DNA of 64,000 nucleotides from Panagrolaimus kolymaensis (GCA_028622995.1 JAJQJQ010000003.1:8370001-8434000), one strand, 5' to 3'; shown: positions 11,547 through 23,543, counted from the first letter of the stretch. A program made the numbers and translations. Notes: generated by a model not told the origin, from the sequence alone.

Positions 11547-12477
11547 ATGGGTCGTGTATCTGATAAAGATGATAACATGGTAAGCACCTTAAGAATCCAA
11601 CGTCTAATGTTTTATTTATTGCAGGACTTCGCAGATGAAATGGCTAAATTGTCTATGGCTACAAATGTTAAAGAATCTAACAAATCTTGCTTGAAGAAGA
11701 AGCGTAAAGCCACTGTATGTTTTTTATAGTATTCTTGTTCACGATAAGCAAAACAAATATCTCTATTGTTTACGCCACTCTATCTTTCATGATTTTGTGC
11801 TTGATTTCACTTTCGTTACTATGGTTTTGTGCATAACACTTATTTTCATTACTTGCTACTATTTTTTTTATCTTCTTTTACTTTTCTAACTGTTACTTTA
11901 TTTTTAGGATGAAGTCTCATGTAATATCCCGTTTGATTTCGTTGTGAAGGATAAAAATGGAAAGAAAGTTGAATTTGGTGATAACGTCGATGTATTTCAT
12001 TTCGATGTTCCTGATCGAAGTTCAAATGGTTTTAATGATCGTTCAATTGGAAAAGCTAGAAGAGCAAATCTTGCTTCTGGAATCAACAACAATGATGTTC
12101 GTCAACCTCCGAAGCTTCAAACAAAATCATCAATTTATCATTTCCAAGCTCATAACCCTTCTAAGAACCATCACGTCATTAAACAACAACGTATGCAACC
12201 AATGCGCGTCGTTCAACAGCCACCATCTTATTCTCTTGTCGTTCAACAACCGCAAATGCAATATGATGTTTATGTTCAACAACAAAGTATGATGCCGTAT
12301 AACCCATTTTCTTATCAAAAATCAACTTGGAACTCGAACAAGAATTGCTTCTCAAAATGGTATTCAAGTCCTCATCATTATGGATATCGCCGTCCTGATC
12401 GTATTGTTTACGCTTATTCACCCACTTATTGTATTCCTGCGAAAACTAACCGCAGCTACGTTAGATATGATCATTAA
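11547..12477 (+). CDS. Gln/His/Tyr-rich orphan protein
   Basis: Exons 11547-11579, 11625-11714 and 11908-12477 are in phase 0 and give 230 residues. The first 40 residues are charged, with a basic patch (KKKRKA) that resembles a nuclear localisation signal. A short central part around residues 45-90 is more globular (IPFDFVVKD, FHFDVPDR). The C-terminal 130 residues are Gln-, Pro-, His- and Tyr-rich (QQPPSYSLVVQQPQMQY, YGYRRPDR, a Tyr-rich end). This is typical of an intrinsically disordered, possibly RNA-associated protein. I do not recognise a family. The T-rich stretch before the ATG could hold a trans-splice acceptor. No signal peptide is present. Splicing is supported by clean frames on both sides of each intron. 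Confidence 0.65.
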
Positions 12478-12859
12478 TGTTTTTGTCTGTTCTTTTAATT
12501 GTTATAAGTTTTTGTACATTGTTTTTTCTTTGTTTTTCATTTTAATTGTACATAACTTTTCTTGTTTAATAATGATAATTTAAAAAGTTTTGTCATTTTA
12601 ATAAATGCTTTTTTATAGTTTTTCTTTGTGTTAGAAAGTTTTTTCTCTCTTTGGTTTTGCTTACGGGAAACTTTTGTCTGAATATTTTTACCATCTTTTA
12701 GTCGATTGGATTGTCTTTTGATTATTGCTTTAAAGTTCTTACTTTGTTTTGCTTCGCTTCAAACTTCATTTATCTTTATTTTATTTGTACCCTGATAAGC
12801 ATAAGCAGCGAAGCTATGAATAACCCAACAATTTATAAAACTATTCACTTTAATTAATA
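12478..12859. other. Convergent 3' intergenic region
   Basis: 3' flanks of the Gln/His-rich gene (plus) and the GPCR (minus). An AATAAA-like signal near 12599 could serve the plus-strand gene. Nothing else is seen. Confidence 0.4.
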
Positions 12860-15303
12860 TTAACTTGTAATTTTTCTCTGTTGCGCTTTTATGTCATTTA
12901 ATTTGCTGACATTCGTGGACCAAAAATCGCCATTTCGAGTTACTACTTCACTTTGTACCATCACAGCTTCAGGATGAGATAAAAGATTTTGTGTATCACC
13001 CGCAGACGATGACAATGGAATGCCAGGTCGAATGCGAATTGTTGGTGGACTATTTTCACTTCCAGGAAATATTCCATTTCGAGAATTACTGCATTGAATC
13101 ATAGCATTGGATTGTCGAGTTCGACTGAGATTACTTGCAAGTCTTCCATATAAAAACCAATTCACTGCTGTATTAATATAAGGAAAGATATGGGCACAAT
13201 ATAATACTAACATCGTTTTCTCTGATGCATTGGTTAATTCTCTCAATTCTCGGGATTCAAATAAATCCACATAACTAACATAAACAACACCAATCCAATA
13301 TGGAGTCCAACAAGCAAAATAAAAAATAGCTATTGCGACAATATATGCAGTTACACGCTTCATTGGAATCATGCTTCGCATAGAAATTTTTCTTTGATGC
13401 TTTCTAAAAAAAATCCACGTTTTTTTAGTTTCCATAAAACTTATTTATGTAAAGTTTGAACATACCTTATTTTTAAAAGTAATCCAATATTAAATATTGT
13501 TATTACAAACATTGGACAAACATATCCCACAAAAAATGTTGAACCAGTAAACCAAAAAAGTAAATTAGTTGGCATTCCATCAACGCATTTAAAAACTCGT
13601 ATAGTTAAGTGTCCAGCAGTTGAGTGGTTTCCTTGATAAACGACTAAACTTTGAGCTTGTGCAAAAATCTGTAATGTGAAAAAGAAGGTATTAAAAAGTA
13701 ACATAATTTTTTTTAACATACCAAAAGTGGGAGAAGTACAGCAAAAGCTAAACCAAATAAAGCTGCAACTACGATGGTCGTAGTTTTAGATGACCGAGTA
13801 CCAAATGTTTGAGGATATGCTACACATAAATATCGATCTATGGACATTGCAGTTATCTATAAAAAGGGTTTACATGTAACTAAATTTATTTTGTGAATGC
13901 GAAATTAAAGCAAGGATTAAAGGTTGATAGAAAATTTAAGCACTTACCAATAAAGTCGAAGCTATTCTTCCAACGGAACCAAATAAATGATGAATTTTAC
14001 ATGCAGCTGTACCAAAAATCCAAAATCCTATTAAACTATCAACTATTGCTGAAAAAGGCACACTCTAATTACTTTTAAATTTATGTTAAACTAACCCCAT
14101 GGTAAACTCAATAAAACTAATGTATCTACGATGCATAAAGCAGCAACATAAATTCTAAAACAATCACTTGTGGAACTCATCGTGGAAACAGAAGATTTTC
14201 TTCGATTTCCTTGTGGTGTCCCCAAACCAAATATAACTGTTAATGTGGAGGCATTTCCACATATTCCAATAACAAAACAAACTAAATATATCGAAGCAAC
14301 AGTAAATACAGCAGTGTCGGGTTCTTTTAAACTTGGATACATCACTGAAAAAAATAGGCGAAAATAAATGAGAAAACTAAACTTTTAAGAAAATAATTTT
14401 TTCTGGAAAATTTTTTTAATGTTGTCAAATGTCAATGAACAACAAAAAGGCAGACAGACAACTAACTTTCTTGGAAAATGGTTTGGGATTGACAACTTTA
14501 AAATTAAATTATATTTTATGGAACGAAAAAGGGCTATATTCTCTTTCTTTTCTCTCCTTAAATTTGTTTTTTTGACTTTGAAAAATGTTGTAAGGCTAGA
14601 AAACAAATTAAAAGTTTTGCATTCGTTTTTATTTATTTGAAGTCATAGTTTTTTGAAGATGGGTTTGATAGATTTCCAAAATGTTAATATGACAAGAATA
14701 AAAAGTAAAGGTCAGAAGCCATAAAAAAATTAATCTCTGTGGATTATTATTGCAACATAGTATGTATAAATTATGCTTGCTTAATCCCAAAGGTATGTCA
14801 TCTGATGCAAAAAAAAACCATTTGTTCTTTGATGAGGCTTTTTAGATTTCATAGTTTCAAACTTTAAATTATTTTGGTATTAAAGAGAAATTACTGTCTT
14901 AAAAATAATGGAAATTTTTTTCCGAATATGCATAAATTTTTTAGAAATTAAAAAATTGTCTTTGAATTACTGTATTTTTATTTAAATAATTATTAAATTT
15001 ATCAAACAAACCTAATCCAACTGAATCTGCAACAATTGAAGCTATTGTTGTCGTTGATGTGGAAGAAGCATTTTTTTCTTCTCCACTATCATCATTGTTA
15101 TTTTTCACCCACGCCAATGTCGTTGCAACCACTGCCGTTGTTGTTGCTTCTACTACCTCTTGAAAGGATGATGATGAAGTTGCATTGTTCCAAAGTTTAA
15201 CTTTTGAAATTCTGTCGTCGCCATCATTCTCATTGTCATTGTTGTCGGAGGTGTTAGAATAGTTTAAAAAACTTTGTTGCGTTTGTTGTCTCATGTCATT
15301 CAT
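12860..15303 (-). CDS. Rhodopsin-family GPCR, neuropeptide-receptor-like
   Basis: Minus-strand exons 15303-15012, 14344-14096, 14048-13948, 13856-13722, 13668-13466 and 13403-12860 join in frame to 507 residues. Exon 1 supplies an extracellular tail of about 97 residues with N-glycosylation sites (NYS, NTS, NAT, NAS) and no signal peptide. It joins exon 2 by phase 1 across a 667-bp intron. TM1 carries the GN motif (GICGNAS). TM2 has LCIVD. TM3 ends in SIDRYLCVAYP (DRY present). Cysteines before TM3 and in the second extracellular loop could form the usual disulphide. TM6 has FACWTPYW. TM7 has NTAVNWFLYG in place of NPxxY. The cytoplasmic tail is about 100 residues and Ser/Thr-rich. The fold points to a peptide-type receptor; the ligand cannot be told from sequence. 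The first exon is an inference from frame and splice sites; the seven-helix core is secure. Confidence 0.85.
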
Positions 15304-18274
15304 AATAATCACTTATGAAGACGAAGACGAGAATCTTTAAATTTTTATGGAGTCGAAGTGCACACGTTTTTCAACAACAACAAAAAACAATGCTCTTGTG
15401 AGAAAAAATATATGGAAGAAAAAAAACAGGACTATGGATGGAATAGGTGGTCACAAGTAGGTAGGTAAGTATTGGCAAATCAAGAATAATTGTAGGTAGG
15501 TTTTAAAAATATTTTGTCTGAAATTCAATCATTAATTTTTTTGAATTCGATCGAGGAAGTTAATAAAAAAAATTTATGAAAAAATTCAAGAAACAAGTAA
15601 TCATTTAAAAAATACACTTAAAAATCTACAACCAAAAAAGGAGATTATTAAAAGGTCAAGAGCAAAAACTCAAAAAAGGCAGAAAAAAAGGTATAATTGA
15701 AGCCATTCCAAGAAACCCGTATTTAATTGCGCAATAATAACAGCCTTTTAACATTTTTTTAAACCCAAACAAAGAAAAAAAAGTTAAAGACGACAAAAAA
15801 ATCCATAGGGAAAAAAATATTTAAAACGGCAGCACCAAAGAGAAAGCAAAAATGAGAGAAAAGGCTTCATTTACAAATGAGGAAAAAAAATTTTTTGGGT
15901 CTTCTTCTCCTTGAATATTTTTTTGTTATTTGTTTAAACAAATTTTTTAAAGAATAATAAAAAGAAAGAATGCAATATACATAAAAAAAAACAAAAAAAA
16001 AATGCGGTGGTGGTTGCGGTCATTTCCTGTTTTACTGTTTCAGGCTTATTTAAGCAACAAATTAATTGGAGAAAAGAAGAAAAAATAAAAAATAAAAAAT
16101 GAATGACGACGAAGTTGTCATAAAAAAATGTTTTAAATAAAGCAAATTATTTTATTTTTAACTTTAGTCTATTTTTATTTATATTTTTTTGGAAGTATTC
16201 TTTAAATATTTTTTTATTCCGGTTTAAGAAATGTTTCAGGAAATGTTCCGTGCAGCAACTGCCTGCTTCAGATGCCAAAAAAAAACAATCAAAATGTCAG
16301 GAAGCGTTGTTTCAGCGATTAATTTTTAGCAACCATTGAAAAAAAGGTTTTGTTTTATGTTTTTCGGAAGGATGATGGCCAGCTTTTTTAGAAATTTAGA
16401 AAAAAAAGAGCCGAAAATAACATTTATTTTATTCCTTTTTTTGTCTTTGAATAATTTAATTTTTAGCAGTTTTTTTTAACAAAGGAACAGAAAACCATTA
16501 AACTGTAACTTTTATTTTTGTAGAAAACCATGAAATTTATAAAATAAAAAGATAAGAGATTTTTTTAAAGTAGCCTATATAAATTTTTTTTGCCAGGCAA
16601 CAATAGGATTAGAAAAATAACTAAACTAAAAAGCAACTGGTTTCCATTTTTTTCAGAAATATATATTCAAAAAAGCAGCTCGTTCGTTGCAAACATGAAA
16701 AAGAAAAGTTTATTAAATGCCACCATCATCAAAAAAAATCTTTAAACTACTACATTTTGGAATTTTGGCATGGCAGCAGCGGTGGCAGAAACTTTTTAAA
16801 TATGTTAAAAGGTTATTCTTTTCTCTCCTGAAAAAAAATAATGTTGTCGTTGTCGGAAGTCACTCTTAAATGCACAGGGGAGCCACCATACAAAATCAAG
16901 CGTGAAATAATAAAAAAAATGGTGCTTTAAACAACAACGTCAAGAAGTAGTGAATAAAAAATGGAAACAAATTTTTTTTAAATTGTCCTCTTCGTCGTCA
17001 AAAATAATATTGGCCTATTCCTGAAGAGGAAAGATGGAAAAAGTGAAGAAGGTAGTAAAAATATGTAAGTAGTAGACGACGACAAAAATTTTAAGGAAGA
17101 AAAAAAGAAAATAGTTTTAATTTATGAATGATTTTTTCTAAAAAAAATGGCATTGAAGCTTTTCGTCTGCTATTTTTGCATTGTTTTTTATGGTTTCTTT
17201 TTTTTTTAAATTCATTTTAATCTTCTTTTTTTTCTTTGCAATTTGTAACAAAAAAATTAATTGTGGTTTAACCATTTTTGACAGAAGTCAACTACTGAAA
17301 AGAATGAAAGAAAAATAAACAATGAAACTAAAAAAAACAACAGAATGCATTTATTTTTAACATGGTTTTCCAGCTATTCTTTTTTTTGTAAGCTTTATTT
17401 TTATTACCGCCACCGCTAAAAATAAAATAAGTAGATGGATGACGTACAACCACCAACCACCAACAAAAGTGAAACATTTTTTTCCCTTAAAAGCTTTTAC
17501 TACTTCCATGTTCGTTCCTTTTTTGCTGCTTCTGCAGTTGCAAGTGAAACCCAAATTTTATGATTTAAAACCCTTTTTAAAATTGAAATTGGATTGATGG
17601 TTTATGCCGCTTCTTTTTTTGGTGGTTGTTTCATTTATTAGAGGAGGAAAAAAAGAAGAAAAATTAATCAGGGTTAAAAAAATTTCCAAAAATAAAAAAA
17701 GTGAAATGCAGAAGCAGGAAATAGAAGCGAGCTTTATTTGCAATTTATCATTTTTTCTTTTCTCCATTTTCATTTTTTTAACCACACGTTTTCTTTTCTT
17801 TTTTAATGTTCGATTGAATAATAATATGTAAAAAAGATATCTTCTTTTTTTTCGACAAAAAAAAGGATAAATAAAACAAAATAAAAGTGGAAGGAAGTGA
17901 TCGCCTTAGGGTATATCAGGCCCAATTTGGGCTTATAAAAAAACATAAAAAGATTCTAAATGAAACTTATTACTTAATCACATTTTTATTTGTTCAAACA
18001 AACAAAAACCAACAAACCCAAAATAAAAAAAAGATTTAAAGTTTATTTTAATAAAAAAAAATTGATCATTGTTTATTTTTCGTTTTTCATAAAAAAATTA
18101 AAAAAAAAGAAACAAATAAAATAATTTTAAATTTAAAAAAAAGGTTCAACAACAATAAAAAAAAAGAATGCATTTTTTGACAATATTGACAGACACAAAT
18201 GAAAAAAAAAAATGAACATCAAGCAACAGAAGGAATAATAACACACCGGAAATAAATGAATGGATAATATTTAT
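15304..18274. other. 3-kb gene-poor AT-rich region
   Basis: No frame with protein-like composition and splice support is found on either strand. The sequence is full of short A and T runs, and the open frames are Lys/Asn/Phe-rich translations of these. It may hold promoter and enhancer DNA for the GPCR to the left. No tRNA, repeat array or transposon terminus was recognised. Confidence 0.5.
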
Positions 18275-19018
18275 TTATTGTGGCTTAAATGCATAACAAA
18301 TGACTTCACCACTTGATGCTTGACAATATGTTTCTGTATAAGCAACATATGAGAAATCACTTTTAGCACAAATGACATTAACTTTGCTGCCAAGTCTCTC
18401 TTCAGCGGCTTTTTGAATAGCACGTTTTGAAATTGTTGGATCTTTAGTGATATTCTAAAAATATGGATTAAGCGAATGTCATTTTTGAGTTTAATTCTAA
18501 AAACATACCTCTTCAATAATATTTCTTAATTTTTCATTATTGCAAGTTGGATCTTCATCGAATTCAGCATCCAAAGCAGAGAAAATTCGAGCTCCATGAG
18601 TTCGAGCTCTCATGGTTCGATAACGGCAAGGTGAACCACATTGACAGCAGCAATCATTAAAAGCAGGTGGTGGAGCAGAATATGGAATAATTGGAGCTGG
18701 AGCATATCCTCCTCCTCCGCATCCTCCTCCACATGGAGGTGGAGGAGGACAAAATTGTGGTGGTGGAGGTGGAGGAGGTGGTGGACATAGTGGTGGAGGA
18801 GGACAAAACTAAAATATTAAATAAAGTTGTATTTAAAAAGTAAAAGAAGGAAAAAATATTACGGTTGGAGGACAAGGTGGTGGAAAGGGACATGGTGGAG
18901 GTGGAGGAGCACAAATTGGTTGTGGAGCACATGGAGGTGGTAAAGCTATTCCACAACCACATGAATCAACCATTTGTGGCAAAAATGCCACAAGTGTTAA
19001 TGCAATTAATTTTAACAT
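18275..19018 (-). CDS. Secreted ground-like domain protein
   Basis: Minus-strand exons 19018-18863, 18808-18509 and 18454-18275, all phase 0, give 211 residues. Residues 1-20 are a signal peptide (LIALTLVAFLP core, DSCGCG after it). A Pro- and Cys-rich low-complexity region follows to about residue 95 (repeated CPPPP units and a CGGGCGGGG stretch). The C-terminal 110 residues match the nematode ground-like domain: a CCCQCGSPCRYR opening, conserved Cys in DPTCNNEKL, VICAKSDFSYVAYTE, and a final CQ and VICYAF. Ground-like proteins are hedgehog-related secreted proteins found in nematodes and linked to cuticle and epidermal biology. The gene is isolated between two long gene-free stretches. Family assignment is strong; the paralogue is not assigned. 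Confidence 0.92.
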
Positions 19019-21808
19019 TTTTGTTTATTTATTAAATCACAAATATTAAAAAAAATATATATCAGACAACAACACCTGCGACAACAACGACAATGAATGA
19101 CTGTGATTTATCAGATTTTGGTCGTCATAAATTCTTTATATTTATACTTGGTTGCCATAAAATAAATTTTTTTGGTAAGCGCATGGGGACAAAATAACAA
19201 ATCCAATTCATATATGTGAAACCGGTTCGATATGAGGTGGATGCTGCTTGTTGCGTGTAACGCCTTCTTAGACCAAAAAAAGAAAGAAAGAAAAAAAGAT
19301 ATCAAAGCTATAAAAAAAAATACTTCGGCCTATCCTATCCGGTCCCATCTTCATTTTTTCTTCTCTCATTTTTTTGTGGTCACGATAATCAAAAAAAATG
19401 CATGCATGAAACATACATACACTTTCACTTAATAAAGCGTTTATATTTTTTATTATTCAACGGAAATATCTTTTCTTTTTTGGTAGGAACCGGTATGGCA
19501 AAAAAAAAGTGAAGAGATTAAAGCTCCATGAGTCATCGCGCATCTTCAAAACTTTGGTTAATCAGCGAAGACAAAAAATTGCTTACGTAATACTTTTTCT
19601 TTTTTGGAATTTGCTAAAAACATCAAATCAAAAAAATAAAAAAGTTGAGTTGAACGAAAATGAATGAAACTGGTTTAAAAAAATCTTTTAAAGCTGTCTT
19701 CTTAAAAATTGATGATTCCAAAAGATATTTTCGCTTTCAAAATAACTAAATTTGATTTGAGACAATTAATTAAAGTTTATAATAAACAAATAAATAATAA
19801 AAAAAAACAAATAATAAATGAAACATATCCAAAGAGATCAAATTTCGGAAAACAAAACAAAAGATTTGTTTGAACTTCAAAAAAAAATTAAGTAATCAGA
19901 CACCTTCGACAGTCTTTTATTTTCTCACCTGGTTTTTAAATATGTCTTAAGATTTTCCGGACAATTTTTTAAAGTTTAAAAAAAGTTTCTATTTTTAAGA
20001 GCAAAGAAGAAATGAAAAACATATGATAAAAGTAAAACCGTTTCTCGTCATTATTAGTTTTTGTTTTGTTTTTTTTACACTTTTTTTTTTGCAAACCAAA
20101 AATAAAAGTAAAAAAAGATGGACGTTGGCGGCGGCGAACGACGAAGAAAAGAAAAAAGAAAACTTGAAGATGGAATAATAATTTTGAACTCATCATACTT
20201 TTTTTCTTCTCTCGATATCCATATATTGTTTTAAACAAAAAATAACAACGAAGAAAAAAAATGCCGTTGTTGTTAAATTATTCAAAGTAACGACGACGTC
20301 TCACCAAAGTAAAAAGTAAAGAAAGAAAAAATAAAAGAGATTCTTCCACCCTGGAAAAAAAATGGGTTAGGTTTTGTTTCGTCGTTGTCAAATACCAAAA
20401 AAGCAGCCAACAACGGCATCTTTTTGCTTTGGGTAAAAAAAGAGAAGTACAAAATATTTTTGTCATTTTTTAAATGAAACACAATTTTCTTCTTTTTTTT
20501 GTATTGTGAAAAAAAAAGTTTTTCTAATTTTTTAAACTAACTGTACGTTTTTTGAAGTCCGATTTTTCTTTTCCGTCGCCATTTTTTTGTTTTGATTAGT
20601 TAAAATTTGTCATCGTCTCATTTTTCGTGTCATTAGCCTTATTTTGATCCTCCACCAACAACGAAAAAAAAAGTGGACAATCCAATCCAAATTTCGACGG
20701 CCAAAAAGTATTGTAAAAAATCCTTTGTCTTTAAATATTTTTATATTTCACAAAAAAAGAGTATTACAAAATTTTATTTTAATTTTTTCATATTTGTTTT
20801 TTGTGATTTGGATTGTCCAGTTCCAGTTGATGTGTTTTTGAACTTGCCCTTTTAAGCTTTATGTTAACGAGTGAGAAATATGGAATTTAATATTCATTTA
20901 ATAGGGCTTATTCATTTTTGGCGTAAAACCCAAGAAGAAAAAATTATTCACACGCCAAGGTTTGTTGTATTTATTTATTTTTTATTTTATAATTAAGAAT
21001 TGTTTTTTCTGTTTTTTCATTAGAAGCATTTTTTTAAATTTTTGACCCCATTAAAAAACGTTTTACAATACCATAAACATGGGTTTTGGAAAAAAAATGA
21101 AAAACAAATAGGTATGCATGGAATCTCATTAAATGGGATTTCAAAAAGTGATATATAAAAGCAGTGTTCAGGAGTCTAATAAAAAAAATGAATTATTGGT
21201 TCCAATAAAAAATATCGAAACAACAACACTGATGTTTGAATGACAGTAAACTAACTAACTGCTACATTAAAAAAAGCTGCTTCCTCATGATTTTTTCCTT
21301 TCATTTTTTTATTCGCTTCATTTTTAATTTATATTTTCGCTTTTCTCGATATTTTTTTTATTTCTCGCAACAAGAAACTAAATTTACTCTAGAATTATCT
21401 TCATTTTTTTTTGTGATAAATTCTAAAAAAATTTGCAACATTTTCTGTTTTTTTCTTTTTTTAATTTATACCTTTTCTTTCTTCTTTTTTTATTATTTGT
21501 AACCTTAAGACTTTTTTTTTACATGAGTCGAATGAATCGAAAATGAAGACGACTGACTAGGTTCATTTTTCTTTTTCTTTTTTTTTTGATTCTGAAATAA
21601 TTATTTGCAACATTTATATTAAAACTTTTATTTCCGATAATAAATAATAAATTTCTTTAAATACATCTATCTCATCTTTTTCGCCACAATATAAAGTCCA
21701 CCACTATTTCCGGCTTTGAAATAATAAAATAAAATGAAAAAAAAGTTAATAATGATTTGCGCAATTATTTTTTTCTTTTCCTATTCCTTCTTCGTGTCCT
21801 TTATCTTA
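19019..21808. other. 2.8-kb gene-poor AT-rich region
   Basis: Only low-complexity frames are seen. The 200 bp upstream of the ground-like gene are presumably its promoter. The region ends at the target-site TTA of the transposon. Confidence 0.5.
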
Positions 21809-22178
21809 CAAGGGAAGGGTCAGACATGTTTTTTTGTTTTTGAGGTTCTGTTTTACTAAAAATGTTCTTTAGTGCCATAGGAAACATATACCAAAATCCT
21901 AGCGGCGAATGGAAGAAGGATCCAAAGTTACAAGCCCTCAAAGATCCTAATTTTTAGGTGTAGCGCAATGTCATAGCTAAAGCTATGTCATACTCTGTAT
22001 GCTATTATGGCCTATGCATGTAAGGCGCATGGTTCATAAAACAGCGCTTGGAAGTTCAATTCCAAAAAGCTTTTTATTTTATTTTCTTCATATTTCTTCT
22101 CTTTTGAAATTTGAATAATAAAAAGTGAAGATAAACTTTTGATGAACATTTTTTTTATTGTTTTCTTCGCTTTTGCTT
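21809..22178 (+). repeat. Left terminal inverted repeat, 370 bp
   Basis: Outer tip CAAGGGAAGGGTCAGACATG; inner end TTCTTCGCTTTTGCTT. It is the inverted partner of 23174-23543. It contains a tRNA-like A box and B box followed by a T run. Confidence 0.93.
21961..22075 (+). promoter_or_regulatory. tRNA-like Pol III promoter in left repeat
   Basis: TAGCGCAATGT (21961) matches the A-box consensus TRGCNNARYNGG at nearly all positions. AGTTCAATTCC (22053) matches the B box GGTTCRANYCC at 10 of 11. The B box lies in a hairpin, TTGGAA pairing with TTCCAA, like a T arm. A T run at 22071 could terminate transcription. The A-to-B spacing of 92 nt is long but within the range known for intron-containing tRNAs. 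No full acceptor stem can be drawn, so this is tRNA-derived rather than a working tRNA gene. Confidence 0.6.
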
Positions 22179-22275
22179 TTTTTCCAATAAAAATACTAAC
22201 TTTAAATATTTAAAATAAACTTTTTATTCATAAAAATAATTATATTTAACGAGTTCACTATAATATAAAAACTTG

Positions 22276-23131
22276 TTATCCAAAGCAACGATGTAAATCA
22301 AGAACAAAATGGTCAAAGCATAAAAATTTTGAGCAATGAGCACACAAAATGAAAGCTCGTGTTTCACATTCACATTTTGAAGTTGGTAAAATTTGATCAA
22401 AACAAAATTGAACAGGTGTCAAGAAAAAATCAGGACGTTCTTCAACATATCCACATGCATACCAAGAATATTTTATCATGTTTTCAAACATTGGTGCGTA
22501 AAACTGTCCAACAGTTAAATCAAGAAGTGTTGCAATTCCTTGTCGATTTGAAATATCGAAATTTGGATGACGACGACGAATTTTGTTTGTCAATTTTCTA
22601 TAGAAGTTTTTAAAAGGCCTGTTGAAATAAACATCTAAAGGTTGAATTTGACCAGTAGCTTTCGGTGGAATAATATGAACTTCAACACCATCTTCATCTT
22701 GATCCAAAGCTTTTTTGTAACCATTAAAAGAATCAACGATTAAAATAGGTTTTTGTTCAGCATTTTGTTTAAACGATTCATTAAACCATTTGATAGCCAA
22801 TGGAGAATCCATTGCTTTATGTTGATAAATATCAAAAAAATATTGAATTTGATCATGAAAATAAGAATATTCTATTTGAAATAATTTTTAAATAATAAGT
22901 TTTCAAGTTAGTAAAATGGTATTTGAAACATCATAGTAACCAGCAAAAAAACACCGGTGCCACATTTTAAATGTTTCGTATTTTTGTTTAAAAATACCAA
23001 CCTTTAACTTCTTCAGCAAGTTCTTTTTCATCATTATTAGGCGCAAATCTATCAATATTACCTTTAGGCAAAGAAAATTGATTTACCAATATTTGCAAAA
23101 CATTCGATAAATTAACACTTTTAAGGACCAT
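22276..23131 (-). CDS. Internally shortened DDE transposase
   Basis: Minus-strand exons 23131-23002 and 22871-22276 join in phase 1 and give 241 residues without a stop. The C-terminal exon looks like a DDE_1 (pogo/Tc5-type) catalytic core: VDSFNGY holds the second catalytic Asp, and IPPKATGQIQPLDV matches the PPNTT...QPLD block with the third acidic residue. The protein ends in a zinc-knuckle-like Cys/His cluster (CECETR, CAHCSKFLCFDHF, HRC). The first 43 residues encoded by exon 1 are unlike a helix-turn-helix. The CENP-B-type DNA-binding domain and the first catalytic Asp are missing; family members are usually at least twice as long. The copy is therefore probably non-autonomous, although the frame and intron are intact. 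Confidence 0.75.
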
Positions 23132-23173
23132 TTTGATGTCGATGTAAAACAAGAACAGACAAAATATAATAAC

Positions 23174-23543
23174 AAGCAAAAGCGAAGAAAACAATAAAAA
23201 AAATGTTCATCAAAAGTTTATCTTCACTTTTTATTATTCAAATTTCAAAAGAGAAAAAATATGAAGAAAATAAAATAAAAAGCTTTTTGGAATTGAACTT
23301 CCAAGCGCTGTTTTATGAACCATGCGCCTTACATGCATAGGCCATAATAGCATACAGAGTATGACATAGCTTTAGCTATGACATTGCGCTACACCTAAAA
23401 ATTAGGATCTTTGAGGGCTTGTAACTTTGGATCCTTCTTCCATTCGCCGCTAGGATTTTGGTATATGTTTCCTATGGCACTAAAGAACATTTTTAGTAAA
23501 ACAGAACCTCAAAAACAAAAAAACATGTCTGACTCTTCCCTTG
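23174..23543 (-). repeat. Right terminal inverted repeat, 370 bp
   Basis: Inverted copy of the left arm. The tip differs by one base (GGGAAGAG against GGGAAGGG), and one further difference lies in the T-rich part. Similarity stops abruptly at 23174. Confidence 0.93.
23277..23391 (-). promoter_or_regulatory. tRNA-like Pol III promoter in right repeat
   Basis: Inverted duplicate of the left unit: A box at 23391-23381, B box at 23299-23289, and a T run on the minus strand at 23281-23277. Transcription from each arm would run inward, toward the transposase. Confidence 0.6.

Larger units (their letters stand above)
21809..23543. mobile_element. Tc4/Tc5-type DNA transposon, about 1.74 kb
   Basis: Two 370-bp inverted repeats (21809-22178 and 23174-23543) flank about 1 kb of DNA. 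The outer ends read CAAGGGAAG on both sides. They are bordered by a direct TTA on each side (21806-21808 and 23544-23546), with C before the left copy and G after the right one, so the empty site would have been CTTAG. A TNA duplication in a CTNAG target is the signature known for the Tc4/Tc5 group. I see only about two mismatches between the arms (one near the tip, one near the middle), so the insertion is young. The interior encodes a shortened DDE transposase on the minus strand. The element sits 448 bp upstream of the first visible exon of the second GPCR, possibly inside its first intron or promoter. Confidence 0.9.

Noticed and set aside
18657..18962. 101-codon Ser/Thr-rich frame over the ground-like gene
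   Set aside because: Alternate frame of the Pro-rich region; the ground-like frame has signal peptide and domain support.
21961..22075. A working tRNA gene in the transposon arm
   Set aside because: A and B boxes are good, but no acceptor stem or convincing anticodon arm can be folded; kept as a tRNA-like promoter only.
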